A stretch of DNA of 64,000 nt, taken from Euryodendron excelsum (lineage: Eukaryota > Streptophyta > Magnoliopsida > Ericales > Pentaphylacaceae). The translations under genes were made by a program, and so were the position numbers. Every line of letters starts with the position of its first letter. Position 1 is the stretch's first letter. This document shows, in pieces, positions 43,784 through 55,788 of the stretch. The notes under the pieces were generated by a model, which ran no database searches, was not told where the DNA came from, and saw nothing but the letters and a program-made list of their open reading frames with translations. The DNA lies in assembly GCA_033060915.1 (NCBI GenBank), contig CM065394.1, forward strand, positions 13,627,501 through 13,691,500, given 5' to 3'.

Positions 43784-44689
43784 CCAGAAAATGACGCGAT
43801 TTTTGGATCTAACTTCATTCTTAGGCTAGATTTTTAGTTATGATTAGATATAGAGAGAGAAAGTGGATTAGATATAGTTTTCCTTGTATTTTTCTTGCAT
43901 TTTCTCGCACTTTCTTTGTAAATAAACATCATTTCCTTCAACAATTAATGAGAAATCTTCAATTCTTCATGCTTTCTTCCATGGAATCAAGTAGCTAAAC
44001 ATCTCTTGGATGTAATTATGGAGATCTACCAAGGATTTGCATGGGCTTCAATGGAGGTATATGAATTGCAATAATCTATCCTATGTTTTCTCTAATTCTT
44101 ACTTCAATTGAGTTGTAGACACATAGAACACTTAGATTCATAATCTAGGTTGGAAATTGCTGTGCACAATCTTCTAATTGGTATAGGAATTGCACAATTG
44201 AGGATTTGATTCTAAGATTCTTACAATGAACCAACAATCTACACTCAATTGGACTTGAATTCAAGTGTTTATGGTCAAAATCCTCCTGGTTAAGGCTCCA
44301 TGGAGTGAACCTGGACTTGAGTTACACAAAACTCCATTGAAAACTTTGTAGAGATTTGGTAGATTGAAGCAATTACATCCAAGCCCTTCATTAATTATTA
44401 CAAATTTAGTATAATTGTTTTCAATTTCAATCCTAATTAGTTTAGTTTAGCAAATCACAACCTCTCACCATTCAATGATTTTTGGTCTTATTTTTAGAAT
44501 AGTTTCAATTTGTTAATTAATTCACTAATTCATCCTATTTGTTGTTTGTTTCGACTTGTGACACGCCTATATTTGGCTCGATCATTTGGGAGAACGATAC
44601 CGGTCTTTACCAATTTTTACTTCGATCGGCACCCGTACTCTTGCGGGGAAAGCTCAAAATCAACGTGCATTTGAGAGTGAATCACTTAC

Positions 44690-44861
44690 TCACTTTAATC
44701 AAGTTAGGTGGCAACTCCTATTTTTTTAAAAAGCCCTTAATCAAACCAATTTCAAGTTCAAACTTAGTCACGCTCGTTCTTCTAAGAAGATGAGTTCTAA
44801 CGACAAAGTTTCGTGCTTGTTCCTGAGCCGAAAGGACTGGGTCAAAAACTCAAGCGCGACA
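44690..44861 (+). mobile_element. 3' LTR of the complete element, terminal part
   Basis: Continues from 43179 and ends AAGCGCGACA. ACTTG (44862-44866) follows as the right target duplication of the whole element. Confidence 0.88.
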
Positions 44862-47555
44862 ACTTGGACTTCAAGAAAAAGAGTTTTTGAAAAGTGGATC
44901 TTTGAAAAGAGTTTTAAGAAAGTAGATTTGCAAAACTATTGGGAAAGGAGTTTAAATATAGACTTTTGCAAGTCTTTTAAATATCTCACTTTTGTAAAAC
45001 GATTCTAACCATGAAAAAATTAGAACTATTCGAGAGTGGTGGTCTTGACAATAACTAAAGTTTGAAATATGGATCATAATAATCACATTCAATGTAACAC
45101 CCTCCTAAAACAACCCTAACCATCGAATGGCAAGAATCATCTTAGAATTGTAATTTCTTGAAAAATAATTTAAGGTTTGAACCCAAAATTTGGACCTTGA
45201 TGGTCACATTAAATGTAATACTTTTCTAAAACAACCCTAACCATGGAATGGCTAGAGTCATATTAGGATTGTGATTTTGAAAACAAGTTTTGGAAGAAGA
45301 ACTTTGATGCAAGTTTGAATGCAACATTAAATGCAAAGCATAATTATAATAACCACAATGCAATAGGGTTGTGAACATACAAGGCTAAGCTTCACCACAT
45401 AATCAAGGGAGCCGGACCCACATCATTTTACGTTAAACTAGAAGAAAGCCCCCAGCACGGTGACCTTCAACAATTTTTCCTAGACATGAACCGAAAAGTT
45501 CCTTGTTTCAAGCATGTAAGAAAAAGAGGTAAAAGATGAGAATTAAAATAGAAGAGAACCAAGTGAGTGAGGAGAAAGAAGAGAAGGGAGGATTGCATAA
45601 ACTAAATTGAAAAGCTAACTTGTCTCTTTATTTTGCTTTGATTGCCTTGCTTCCTTTGTTTGCTTCACCTTAAGAACTTTGAAGATGCAGCACTTGATCT
45701 TCAATGGATACTTGGAGGCTTGTACTTGAGTGTATGGAGTGCATAGAAGTTAGGGTTAGAGTGTATGGAGGCTAGGGTTTGAGCGGGCTTGAAAAAATTA
45801 GGGTTTTGAGGGAGCTTGAGCTCTATTTTCAGTGAGGTAGAGTTTCTAGAGTGATTTTTAGGACCCAGAATACGCAAGGGGAGGGTTTATATTTATAGGC
45901 AATTGGAACATGAACTGGCGCTTGTTGTAATGGCCCCAGTTAGTTTTTAACCTTAGCACCACTAGGAGTGACACTAGGCCATTTTTTGGCTTGGTGGCGC
46001 CAGTCCCTTAGGAAAACTTTTAAGGTAACAAAAAATAGATCTTTTGACCCTTGGGACGCAGGGCAAAAGATTTGGGCACCTATCTTAGTGACTACCATGC
46101 AATTTCTAACCTAGCTCCACTAGGAGTGACTCCGAAAAATTTGGAAATGATCTAAAAGGTCGAAGATTGATGAGAACCCCTAAAAGAGCATCCTGGAGGC
46201 AACCGGTTTGATAACCAGAGCTGGTGTGCTTGCAAAGGGTGATCGGCCCTCTAGGGGCAAAATGGTGAATTGAACAGTAAAACACCGAAACTGGTTCAAA
46301 ATCGACCAGGATAGGATTTGAAGGTTAGAAATACTATCAAGAGTGCTCTGAAAAATTGTCAGTTTGATATCAAGAGCCGATATGGTTAAAAGAGGCGACT
46401 AGCCCACTTAGGGCAAAACAGTCATTTCACACTAGGTTTGCCAGAATGGACCAAGAATGGTCTGAAAAGATACTACAAGGTTGAGAATATTGTTGAAAGC
46501 ATCTCTAAAAGGTAATTGGTTTGATGCCTAGAGCCGGTGTGGTCTCCAGAGGCAATCAGATGCCTAGGGGCAAAATGGTCATTTTAACTAGATAATCTCA
46601 GAATTGATTTGGAACCGACTGAAAGGCAGTTGAACATGCTGGATTGTCTTTGGGACAATCTTGAAAAGGTGGACTTACCACTCTGAGAACTTAGGTAATT
46701 TCTCGAGAAGCTTGCCGGTAGGGCCTAATGGGCAATTTGGTCATTTTTCTCCGGAGTGGGCTAGCAGGCACTGGTGTTGACCTAGATTTTAGTGTTTCTA
46801 TCACTCTGACGATGTGTGACAAATTGATTTTCAAAGGTATCCCATCCTTCGGTAAACGTGTCATGGCCAAAAGGCGTGTTTGGTCTTATGATATATGGAG
46901 TTTGTTGGCAATTTTCAATGTCGAGCTATTTGCGAGTGTTTTCACCACTTTGATGGTTAAGATGTTTGTGAGTATTTCCGTCACTCTGACGGTGCAAATG
47001 CATTCCAAAGACTACCTGATCTCAAGAAGCTGTTGAATGTTCTTATCATCATGGGACCTTAGGTACTTTCCCGATCGACGTACCGAATAACGGATATTCT
47101 ACATTGGCAGGATAACAGACACTAGAAATGAACTGCTCTACCATCTCGAGGACTTAGGTTCCGTCCCAATCGACAGGTTTGAAGAAATTTATCGTTCTGA
47201 GAAATTTTTTTGATAAACATGCTGTGTTGGATGGACTTACAGTATAAGGAATTAACTTTCTCAAAAGACATGTCAAATTGAGTTTGACTGGTCTGGACTA
47301 GAATTAAAACTGGAATTGAGGTTGAAATATGGACTTACCGTCTTTAGGAAGACATGCCTACTAGAATTGGACCGACTAATACTCTAAGGGTATTTTGGTC
47401 ATTTTGCCTCTATTGGGTTTGACAAGCTTGCGAAGGGATTGATTGATTGAATTGAGTTTAGAAAGCCAGTTTGAACTTTAATGTGTCTGTGTTAGTTTGA
47501 ATGTGAATCTAGTCGAATCGGATATTGCCGAGCAGACAAAAATAAAATGCTTACA
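44862..47555 (-). mobile_element. Giant LTR, minus strand, right arm
   Basis: Resumes the LTR interrupted at 26156. The blocks AATGTAACAC..CTAAAACAACCCTAACCAT (45095) and the GGGGCAAAATGGTCATTTT series match 8357-13872 in order. It ends AAAATGCTTACA at 47555, followed by ACAGT. A reverse TATAAATA (45890-45897) marks its promoter, with decayed GGCGCC palindromes at about 45918-46005. Confidence 0.87.
45890..45897 (-). promoter_or_regulatory. TATA box of minus-strand giant LTR
   Basis: TATTTATA, reverse complement TATAAATA, at the position matching 20830. Confidence 0.6.
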
Positions 47556-47735
47556 ACAGTGAAGTTTTGAAGGATGCTAGGTTGGGTTCAAGAACGGTTA
47601 ACGTAGGGTGAGTTAGGGTTGCTAAGGTTAAGGTTGATTAGGATTAGGACTAGAGATAGGGTTAGGAGTAAGGTTAGGGTTTGGGTTGGCTAGGATTGGA
47701 GCTAAGTTGTTTGGGTTAGGGTTTAGAAAGGCATG
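47556..47735 (+). repeat. Degenerate telomere-like array, part 3
   Basis: GGTTAGGGT, TTGGGTTAGGG and TAGGGTTTAG units resume after the minus-strand LTR, completing the array begun at 18488. It fades by about 47735. Confidence 0.65.
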
Positions 47736-47981
47736 GTCATGAGCTACTCTTTATGTAAAACAAGATTGATGATCACGCATTACATAAAGTGTGGTTAATA
47801 ACCACGCTTTTTATCTGCATGGCAATGCTGACGTGAAAAATAAAAAGGTAAAGCGTGCCTCGTGATCCCGCCTTACCCTCAAAACCACATTTTACATGTT
47901 TTAGGGAATATCTTTCATCCTCAACTTGTTACAGGAATAACTTTGAAAAAATGGCATTTGTTTCGTAAAGCATCCCAATTT
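47736..47981. other. Low-copy sequence with ACCACGC inverted motifs
   Basis: Contains TGATCACGCATTACATAAAG and GTGGTTAATAACCACGC (47792-47808). GTGGTTA-ATA-ACCAC is a short stem. No gene recognised. Confidence 0.4.
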
Positions 47982-48265
47982 CTGGTCTAATTTAACCTGC
48001 CTGCGTTGACAGCACAAAATAAAGTAGAAATTCATGTACTTTATTCAGTACTTTTTTTGAGAAAGCTCACTTTGCTCATGCAACCTCTGACTTTTATGAG
48101 GTTTGCAGTTTACTCATCTTGACATCGAGTAATGTGATGTGCTTGACAACACATGATCATGGTTAATTATTACTGTGATCGATTTTAAATATTTCATTTC
48201 AACTATTTTCCAGTATTATTCATATTAAAGTCGGAATCTAAAAGGATGATTATGATTGAAATCAA
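47982..48265 (+). repeat. Dispersed direct repeat, copy 1
   Basis: Shares CTGGTCTnnAATTTAACC, GAAAGCTCACTTT, CTCATGCAAC, GACATCGAGTA and AAAGTCGGAA blocks, in order, with 48438-48757. The intervening sequence (48266-48437) is not duplicated. Confidence 0.8.
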
Positions 48266-48437
48266 GCTTACTTTTTTTTTAGGTCATCAGAAAGGATTAC
48301 AAGTTACAATGAAAGAAAGCTGAAGTCGAGAAGGAGAGGAGGCAGAGAGACTGGAGGCTCGAACCCGATTAGTGAGCAGGAGAGGCAAATGCGCGCGAAC
48401 CCAACTGATACCGAGGCATGCGAATTACACAGCAATG

Positions 48438-48757
48438 CTGGTCTCTAATTTAACCAGCCTACCTTAGCATCTCAAAAATATTCATATAACAAATCCAGAT
48501 GGCAAACTTTAATACTAGTTTTTTGGGAAAGCTCACTTTTCTCATGCAACGGCTGGCTTTTATGAGTTTTACCCATCATGACATCGAGTATTGTGATGTG
48601 CATGACAACCTGTGATCAGGATTAATTGTCATTATTTGATATATTTTAAATATTTTTTAAACTATTTTCCAGTACTATATTTTTATATTGAAGTCGGAAA
48701 CTAAAAGGATGATTCTAATTAAAATTAAATCAAGTATTAGTACTCATTCAAATCATT
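48438..48757 (+). repeat. Dispersed direct repeat, copy 2
   Basis: Second copy of 47982-48265. Offset drifts from 456 to about 473 bp through small indels. Non-coding. Confidence 0.8.
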
Positions 48758-48870
48758 TAATATTTTATTATAGGTTCTAAAAACATTAAATATTTAACAG
48801 TTCATGTTACTCAATTAAACCATTAAATAATTAACAGCTTTCTCGTTAGACAAAATGAACCTACCATGCT

Positions 48871-49008
48871 AAAAGGTTAAAAATAGCATTTTTTTTTATG
48901 TAAGAACTCCGATAGCTAGAATTGCCAAGGGTTTACTTACCTATGTTTTAAAAGGTTAAAAATAGCATTTTTTTGTGTAAGAACTCCGATAGCTAGAAAT
49001 GCGAAGGA
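48871..49008 (+). repeat. Tandem duplication, about 79-bp offset
   Basis: AAAAGGTTAAAAATAGCA, a T run and AAGAACTCCGATAGCTAGAA occur twice (48871-48930 and 48950-49008). Confidence 0.88.
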
Positions 49009-50400
49009 TTCCCTCCGTAAATACGTTGATACTTCCTACTATAGTTACTAAAAATGAAAAACGCAAGGGCAAAATATTAAAAAAATGTAAACCAAAATCA
49101 CAATAAATAGAGAATTTTTAAAAACTTAGTTAGACTTTCAAAAATATTAGTAAAAATTTACATAAATAATTTTATAATTACTTAATTAAAACAAATATAT
49201 ATAAAAATTATTATTTTAAATTTTCGAAACATTTTTCTTAAATTTTTCAAAAACTTTCATAAAGTATCTGCAAAAATTTTCTAAACGTGAACCCCACATT
49301 TTTTTAAAAAATGTGCTTAGAATAAATGCATGCTCTCTAAAATAAATTTTTCCTGATAATTATGCTTCCAACGCATCCCAAATCAACACAAATACTCTCT
49401 TTTTCCTCCCATATTTTCCAAACATGGGTAGAAAACACATCAAGAATGGAGGTTGAACAACGCTTACAGAAGCAAGGATTGGATCATTTTTAAAATTACA
49501 TTTCCAGATAATTAACCCTAACCGGCGATTTCAGAACCCAACTGATAGTAAATGTAACTCCTTTGGGCGAACAGCATTCTGGCGCCAATAAAAAGTGCAG
49601 GTAATATTGTGCGTACCAAGTTTTAAGACTTGCAACGAGTGTCAGATTGTTGATTACCTGTCTGGAACTTCGCAAAGATAGAAAGTGGGAGGAAAAGAGA
49701 GAATAAAAAAAATAATATTCCTCATTTAATTTTGTAAAGAAAATAAGAGAGTGAAAACAAAGAGAAGAGAGAGAGAAAATGACTTCAAATTCCCTCTCCC
49801 CTTTCCCTTCTAGATAGAATCAGAAAGAGAAACTTCCTCTCCCTTCCCCTCTCAAGTTCCAAACAGGTTGTTCATATCCCCAAGACTCGGGAGGTACATA
49901 CTGCTAATTCCAGGCAGATGGACCACCTAGCTACTCCAGTATGAATAGCCGTACACCTTAAACCTAATAAAACGCTAATCAACTGAAGGTCAAGCTATAA
50001 TATTTCAAGAATCGTTTCATTTCTCCTTCCAAATACAACCCACATATACGATTAAAATCCAAGTTTTTGAAATGAAACATCTACCTACTAAATATAAATT
50101 TACTCGGACATATTGTTTCGAATTCTATGATCTGGGTTTTGAAGTCGACTTTATTATTTTCCGGCTGCTCACATGCGAAACAAACCTGAAAAGGAGAGAG
50201 GGGGAAAAAGAAGGCAAATGATTTTGGAGACAATCGAGATACTCTAGACAGAAAATCGAGTAAAAACCAATCAACACATATATACATCTGCAAAACACCA
50301 AACCGAATTCACTTCCACATGACAGCAGTAAAAGCTTCCCAGTGAGCAACCAGAGATTTGCACGAACACACTACAGAAAGGAAAAAACAACGGAAAGCTT
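49009..50400. other. AT-rich low-copy intergenic sequence
   Basis: No repeat partner inside the window. It has GA-rich and CT-rich stretches at about 49690-49860. Minus-strand frames at 50081-50349 are short, lack motifs and may be intron or 3' sequence of the weak candidate gene next door. Confidence 0.35.
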
Positions 50401-50429
50401 TGCAACTAAAATCACTCTTTAAAGCCTAT

Positions 50430-51580
50430 ATTTAATTTTCACCCTTCATCACGACGACACAATAAATAAATACTCTCTTTGTGGCTGTGATCTGAGCAGC
50501 TGAGTTCCTCAGATCCACCTGTTCCAAAGGGAGTTCCAGCTGATTCTGAAAGAGTTCCTGCAGACAGTTGGCAGTTACGAATAAAAAGGAACAGTAAAGT
50601 CAAACTTGAAGAAATCACTTGACTTTATTCAGTAACCAGAAACGGCAAAATTTTGAATAACCAAATTACATAACACAAAGAATGGTTACTGTTCAGCTTC
50701 TTTGGATCGGCGACTCTAATAAACGTCAAAGATGATGAAGATCTAAGAATCACCATACCAGAATGAGTAGATCGATATTTAATTGCAATGGAGAGTCGAG
50801 AGAGTGAAGATTGAAAGAGTGGTGTAGAGCTCCCTTCAATCCAAACAAGGATCTGACTTGGGTAACGCAGCTCCTGACATATGCAAGCCACAGACCTATC
50901 CCTAAACCCACAAAAAGATGGGATAGGACTGAGGTATCCATAGGTCAGCAGCTCAATCTTCTCAGTAAGATCCTCCATTGGACTTCAAGGAGCTCCACCC
51001 CAAAACCCTAATTTCACTACGACCTTTAATCTTATTCTCCTATCATACTAGTACACCAACTCCAAACCAACAAAAACCAGAATACCACCCACAAAAGTAT
51101 TCTCTTCTCAAACCCTAGCAGTAAACAACCCCCCACAAAAGGAAATCCAAGAAAATCAATAAATCTGCAGCCAGATATTGCAAAATGTTGCATAACCACA
51201 CAAATTTAGAGCATAAAAACTAACAAAACACCACTTCACAAGCTTATCTACCAGAGATATTGCACAAATTCAAAGCATAGATCTTAAATAAATAAATAAA
51301 AACCACTGATCTATCTATCAACCATCCATACAAAAACTGAATCAACCTGTTGGACTCCTTCCAGAAAACAATTACCAGGAATCCGACAGATCTCCAGCCA
51401 TCAACCAGGCCTCTAAGCCCTCCCTTCGAACCCAATGGATATTTATCATCTCGACAAACTAAAGGAAAATGACTAAAACAACCTCACAGTCTACATCCTC
51501 AACCACCTTTCTCAACCACATACCCACAAAATAATCACCTGTTATGCCCTAAAACGACTTTGTGAGACCACTCAATAGAC
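50430..51580 (-). CDS. Weak candidate host gene or gene fragment, unknown product
   Basis: Minus-strand reading: a TATAAATAG promoter (51605-51613), about 600 nt of leader, then an ATG at 50978 in a good plant context (CCAATGGAG). A 117-codon frame begins MEDLTEKIELLTYGYLSPIP and runs to a stop at 50625. A consensus-like donor (CTG/GTATGG, about 50762) and acceptor (CTGTCTGCAG/GA, about 50566) could splice this into a second open stretch that ends near 50450. I recognise no domain and no homologue. The region is the least repetitive in the window, which is the main reason to list it. It may equally be a pseudogene or a long non-coding transcript. Confidence 0.3.
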
Positions 51581-51604
51581 AACAGGTATGGGAGGGGTGG
51601 GAGA

Positions 51605-51613
51605 CTATTTATA
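51605..51613 (-). promoter_or_regulatory. Candidate Pol II promoter, minus strand
   Basis: CTATTTATA, reverse complement TATAAATAG, in a GC-richer setting with pyrimidine-rich downstream sequence. Transcription start expected near 51578. No LTR termini flank it, so it could be a host promoter. Confidence 0.45.
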
Positions 51614-51779
51614 AGACCTAGGGATGAGAAACGGTGGGTGTAGGGTGTAGGCTTGGGTGTGGGTGGGGCGTCGGCAAGAGCTGTTTCCTACATCCATCCC
51701 ATCACTGAAAAGCCTTGGGATGCGTTGGTTTAATTAATAAGATTCCTTGAAAATCACATGCTTTGGTTTACACCCCCCT

Positions 51780-51840
51780 CCCCTCGATATCTGTCCATCT
51801 ATACGTACATATACATTTATACATACACACATATATAATG
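51780..51840. repeat. Imperfect ATACATA microsatellite
   Basis: ATACGTACATATACATTTATACATACACACATATATAATG-type repeats. Confidence 0.7.
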
Positions 51841-52325
51841 GACAGCCATTTTGACATTACTTTGACTTGCTACGGTGCTTTTTCTCAAGTACTGTACACT
51901 AAAACTCACTTCAACGACATTGTAGAATGAAGAAGGCATTTTGTTGGCAAACCCTTGCAAACGGTATTTCAGGGGATGAGTTATTTGATAGGTGACTGGC
52001 TTTGACCACTTGGTGATCTTCACTTGTCCTAAGAAACGGAATCAGAAATTTTATTAAAAAATAAATAAAAATAAAGATTTTAAATTAAAGAAGGTCAAGA
52101 TAAAATTTGATAAATTTTTAAGAGACCAAACTAAAATATTTTTGTATTTTTGAGGAGCAAATAGACTATTTCTTATCTGAATACTCAAATTTTATATCTT
52201 GACCTCTTTTGTGGCAATGATCTATGGTAGGTAGAAGATTGGGCGTTGATTTAAAAAAAATTTGTCGTTCCTTTGCAGTGATGGATTAGAAAATTTGGTG
52301 TATTAACTGATTGTTAAAAAATTTA
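51841..52325. other. AT-rich spacer
   Basis: No gene, repeat partner or motif recognised. The 68-codon minus frame at 51817-52023 has no support. Confidence 0.4.
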
Positions 52326-52330
52326 ATTTC
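52326..52330. repeat. Target site duplication ATTTC (left)
   Basis: Repeated exactly at 53791-53795. Confidence 0.9.
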
Positions 52331-53790
52331 TGATTATACTCTAAAAGTATAATTAAAACACTTTAATTTATCATTTGTTAACTTTAACTTATGAGTTTTT
52401 ATGCTTCTTTAATTAGATTTTAATATTAACTAAGTTAGTTTACTTTTTATAGGTTTTGAGCTTAATTTGGAGAGTTTCGAACGCATTTTGAATAAAAAGA
52501 TAATGTATTTTTTAAGAGGATGTTGTCAAGAGACAAGCTACTAAAGCTGTGAGACAACCAGCTGAAGAGCGCATAATTGAAATTTTGAAGAGTCATATCT
52601 CCCAAACTAAAAAGGTTATCCGGACTCATAATATATCGATTCCATATAATTTTTCAAGAGCTATTCAGATATGTCGTTTGTACGTACAGTGATTCAACCG
52701 TACGTATAGTTCTTTAGACAATATGTACACTTGCAGAAAAAATTAAACTTCATAAAGGTGCAATCAGCGTGCATGGGACCGTATAAAGATGGTACGGTGA
52801 GGTCAGCCCCACTGTACGTAGGGTAGTTGGACTGTACATACAATCTACTTAATCCCTGTTTTATTTGCTCTGGTATAAATACGGATTTGTACAGAATTTT
52901 GAAGGATCACTCTCATTTTTGTTGAGTTTTCTTAGATTTCTTGGTATTTTTGAGTAGTTTAGAGAGAAACTTTATTTTTCTTTACTTTCTTGCATTTTTC
53001 TTTATTTTTCTTGTATTCAAACACTATATTTTTCTACTTTTTAATACAAGATCTACTTTATCTTATACTTTCTATCATAGAATCATGTAGTTAGTATTCA
53101 ATTGGTTCAATTGTGAAGAACACTTGAGAAATTCGAAACTTCATTAAAAATATTCCATGATTTCATTGTTTCATCATTTAGTATTGATAACTCTTCTTAG
53201 TTAATGGCTGGATCTCTTAGAACTCCTATATTATTGATTATGCTTGACAATTATAAGTCATAATTTAGCAATTATGATTGGAAATTGATCAAGTTAATGG
53301 TATTAATATAGGGCTCTCATCTTGATAATATATCAAACTATCAATTGACGTTGAATTCATATGGTTTTCAAATACAAATCCTCCAATTTGGTACCCTTGA
53401 TTGTGGTTTAGTAATTTGAGTTATAAACCTTTAACAACAATTTAGAATTCTTCGGGTATTTAGATCAATTGAGCTCATACGTTTTCTCAAATCACTTTAA
53501 TATTCTCTTTGTTTTGACCATTAGCTTTTAATAGATCATTACTTTAATTAGATAATTTGAACATCATCACAATTCAAAACCCAAAAGATTTCAGTCTCTT
53601 TTCTTTAGATTCAATTTACATAGTTGTAATTCAATTCAATTTAGTCTAGTGTTTGTTGAGTGTTGGTAATCTATATTTGATTTAATCTTTGAGGATACGA
53701 TATCCGAACTCGCCGGATTTTATACTTCAATTGCGACACCCGTTCTGTTGCAAAAAATCTCAAATTTACACCTTCTTTGAGAGCGAATCA
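52331..53790 (+). mobile_element. Solo LTR (1460 bp), same family as 43180
   Basis: TGATTATACTCTAAAAGTA start, GAGAGCGAATCA end, perfect target duplication. Shares with 43180 the ATATCTCCCAAAC block, GTAC palindromes (52676-52850), TATA box (52874) and U5. More AT-rich and diverged, so an older insertion. Confidence 0.92.
52874..52881 (+). promoter_or_regulatory. TATA box of solo LTR
   Basis: TATAAATA, just after the GTAC palindrome cluster. Confidence 0.6.
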
Positions 53791-53795
53791 ATTTC

Positions 53796-55299
53796 CTATT
53801 GTAGAAATTTCTTTTTAGGGCTATTAAAATGTTAAATGATTAAATTATTTGTAGTAATTGATTTCTTATTGCAATAAATTAAGAAAATTTTAAACATTAA
53901 TTTCTTATTAGAGGAAAATTTTCTTGTCTGAAACTGATTTATTTTTCTTTTAAGTTTCACTGGTGCATTTAATGATGAAAGACTTTGAACTCATGCATCT
54001 TATTCAATCACAAAAATGCAATCTAGTTTATGAAAATTATCACAGTGATTAAACGTTTTTCCTCTTGTGCGTTTCATTCAAATAGGCAACCAAAGTAGTC
54101 ATTTTTCAAGCATGTGTTTATTTAGTTTTAAATTTGTAGCCAAAATAACTAAAATACTTGAGTGGACAATATTTTTTTTCCATTCTTCTTTTGCTTAAGT
54201 AGTGGATTCATTGCCAGATTTGAGACCAAATTAACTCCATATCAGCTTTACTCTAGACAGCTCATGCATAGAATTTTCCATTATTTTCATTCGGTTTCCA
54301 ACGTTTAGTAAATTACCTTACTTATTAGTTCCAATTTTAGCCAAATTAAGAGAAGATTCTAACAAATTTTGCTACCTAACAAATTCTTTTTTCATTTCCC
54401 ACCATTACAATAACTTAGGAGCATAAGAAATTTTAATACATATTTAAATGCTACCGCCCTATCCCATGTTGCTTGAGAGAAGAAGACATAGAGAAACCTT
54501 GCAAGAGAAAAGTTTAAAAGGCTTCAACATTTTGAGGAGTTTTGCGAGTTTCCAAAAAACAGTTTCTTGTTTTTATAAATGTAGAAAAACAAAAGCAAAA
54601 AAAACTTGAAAATCGTATAGTTTGTTATTTTCTAGAAAAAAAATTTAGATAAATGAGTTAAAAAGAACTAGCTAGTCTTTTGGAACAATACCATAATGCT
54701 ATTTTTCTGTCATCTATTTTTTGTTCTCTAGTTTGAATTACTAAAACAATTGAAACATAGAATTCTAAAAGACTTTCACTGTTTTAAAAAAAAAAAAAAA
54801 AAACCTTAAATAAACCATGCATTCTAGACATGTTGAAAAAGGCCGCGCCAACTGAGACATTGATGATATTTAAGGATAATAACTTAAATTCAAAATATTA
54901 ATGCAATATAAACGAAAAAGTTAAAAAGTAAAAAATGAATAATATACTTTAGATGAAAGAACAAAAAGTCTAGCATTAATAGTACTTAGAGTTGCCCCAT
55001 TCCTACCATTGAATTCATTATTTGGTTGAATCCATTAATTGGATCATTTAAAGATTCAACGTAAATAAAAAGTTTAATTTTGATTAAACAATGTAGATTT
55101 TAACACAAGTGAATGCAAAATGCGACACTTGTCTATGACTTTCACATTTTTATTGTACTTAAACCCTAGAAGATAAGTTTTGCATTTTAATGACAATTTG
55201 TGTAAAAGAAATTCTAACTCTCAGTAGATCAAATTTTTTTAAATAAACCTATTGAAGGTGCACTGTCTTGAGCGATTTGTATTTTTTCAAAAGACTTAT
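53796..55299. other. AT-rich unclassified sequence
   Basis: No gene or recognisable repeat. An A run of 18 lies at about 54785-54802. Confidence 0.5.
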
Positions 55300-55788
55300 A
55301 TTGCTTAGGGGCAAAATAGTTATTTTTTACCAGTCAAGATTAGTTGGCGTTAACGTTGACTTGCGTTTACGAGTATTTTCATTACTCAATTGGTTATGAT
55401 GAGTTAATTTTCAGAGATATTTTGTCCTTGATAAACGTGTCACGGATAAAAAGCGTGTTGTCTTTTGACATGAGGTTGTTTGTGGTGTGCCCGTGTTGAC
55501 CTATTTGTGAGTGCTTCTGCCACTTCGGCAGCTTTGACGATTGGCTCCTAGCTCGAATCGTTGGATTTTAGGAGGCTGGATCATTCTAAGAGGCATAACG
55601 CACATTTTACATCGGTAGACTAAAAGACACCGAAAGTAAATCGTGTAAGATTTGTGAGTGTTTTCATCACTTCGACTGCAGCGAGTTGATTTTCAATGGT
55701 AGCTTGTTGTATCGCTCTGAAGTTATGCAATATAATTACTGCAAGAGCACGGTTGGCAATGCAGTTTAAATTCGGTAAGTTTGGATAT
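55300..55788 (-). mobile_element. Giant LTR fragment, minus strand, left arm
   Basis: TAGGGGCAAAATAGTTATTTTT, CGTTGACTTGCGTTTACGAG and GATAAACGTGTCACGG blocks match the U3 half of the giant LTR at 46720-46970. The rest of the LTR is missing to the left. Interrupted by another LTR at 55789. Confidence 0.7.

Larger units (their letters stand above)
43180..44684 (+). mobile_element. Solo LTR (1505 bp) nested in the giant 3' LTR
   Basis: TGATTGTACTC start, GAGAGTGAATCA end, perfect 5-bp target duplication, no interior. Same family as 52331-53790 and 55789-57116. Related in layout to 1868-3395. It includes an internal duplication near the start of R (about 43300-43440, repeated GAAGAGTGTGCATTTC), GTAC-type palindromes and a TATA stretch. 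The youngest datable event in the nest. Confidence 0.93.
26157..44861 (+). mobile_element. Complete giant non-autonomous Tat/Ogre-type LTR retrotransposon
   Basis: 5' LTR 26157-30908 (4752 bp), primer site 30911, broken gag 32360-33773, polypurine tract 38447-38455, 3' LTR 38461-44861 (about 4.89 kb without a nested 1.5 kb solo LTR). Net length is about 17.2 kb, with a near-perfect target duplication. The tRNA-Arg-type primer site, the Gag zinc motif followed by LKHKIQDLIDTG, and the very long LTRs place it in the Tat/Ogre branch of Ty3/gypsy. I find no reverse transcriptase, RNase H or integrase in the 7.55 kb interior, so movement would have needed proteins in trans. The two LTRs match at roughly nine bases in ten in blocks I compared, so the insertion is old. 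Confidence 0.88.
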
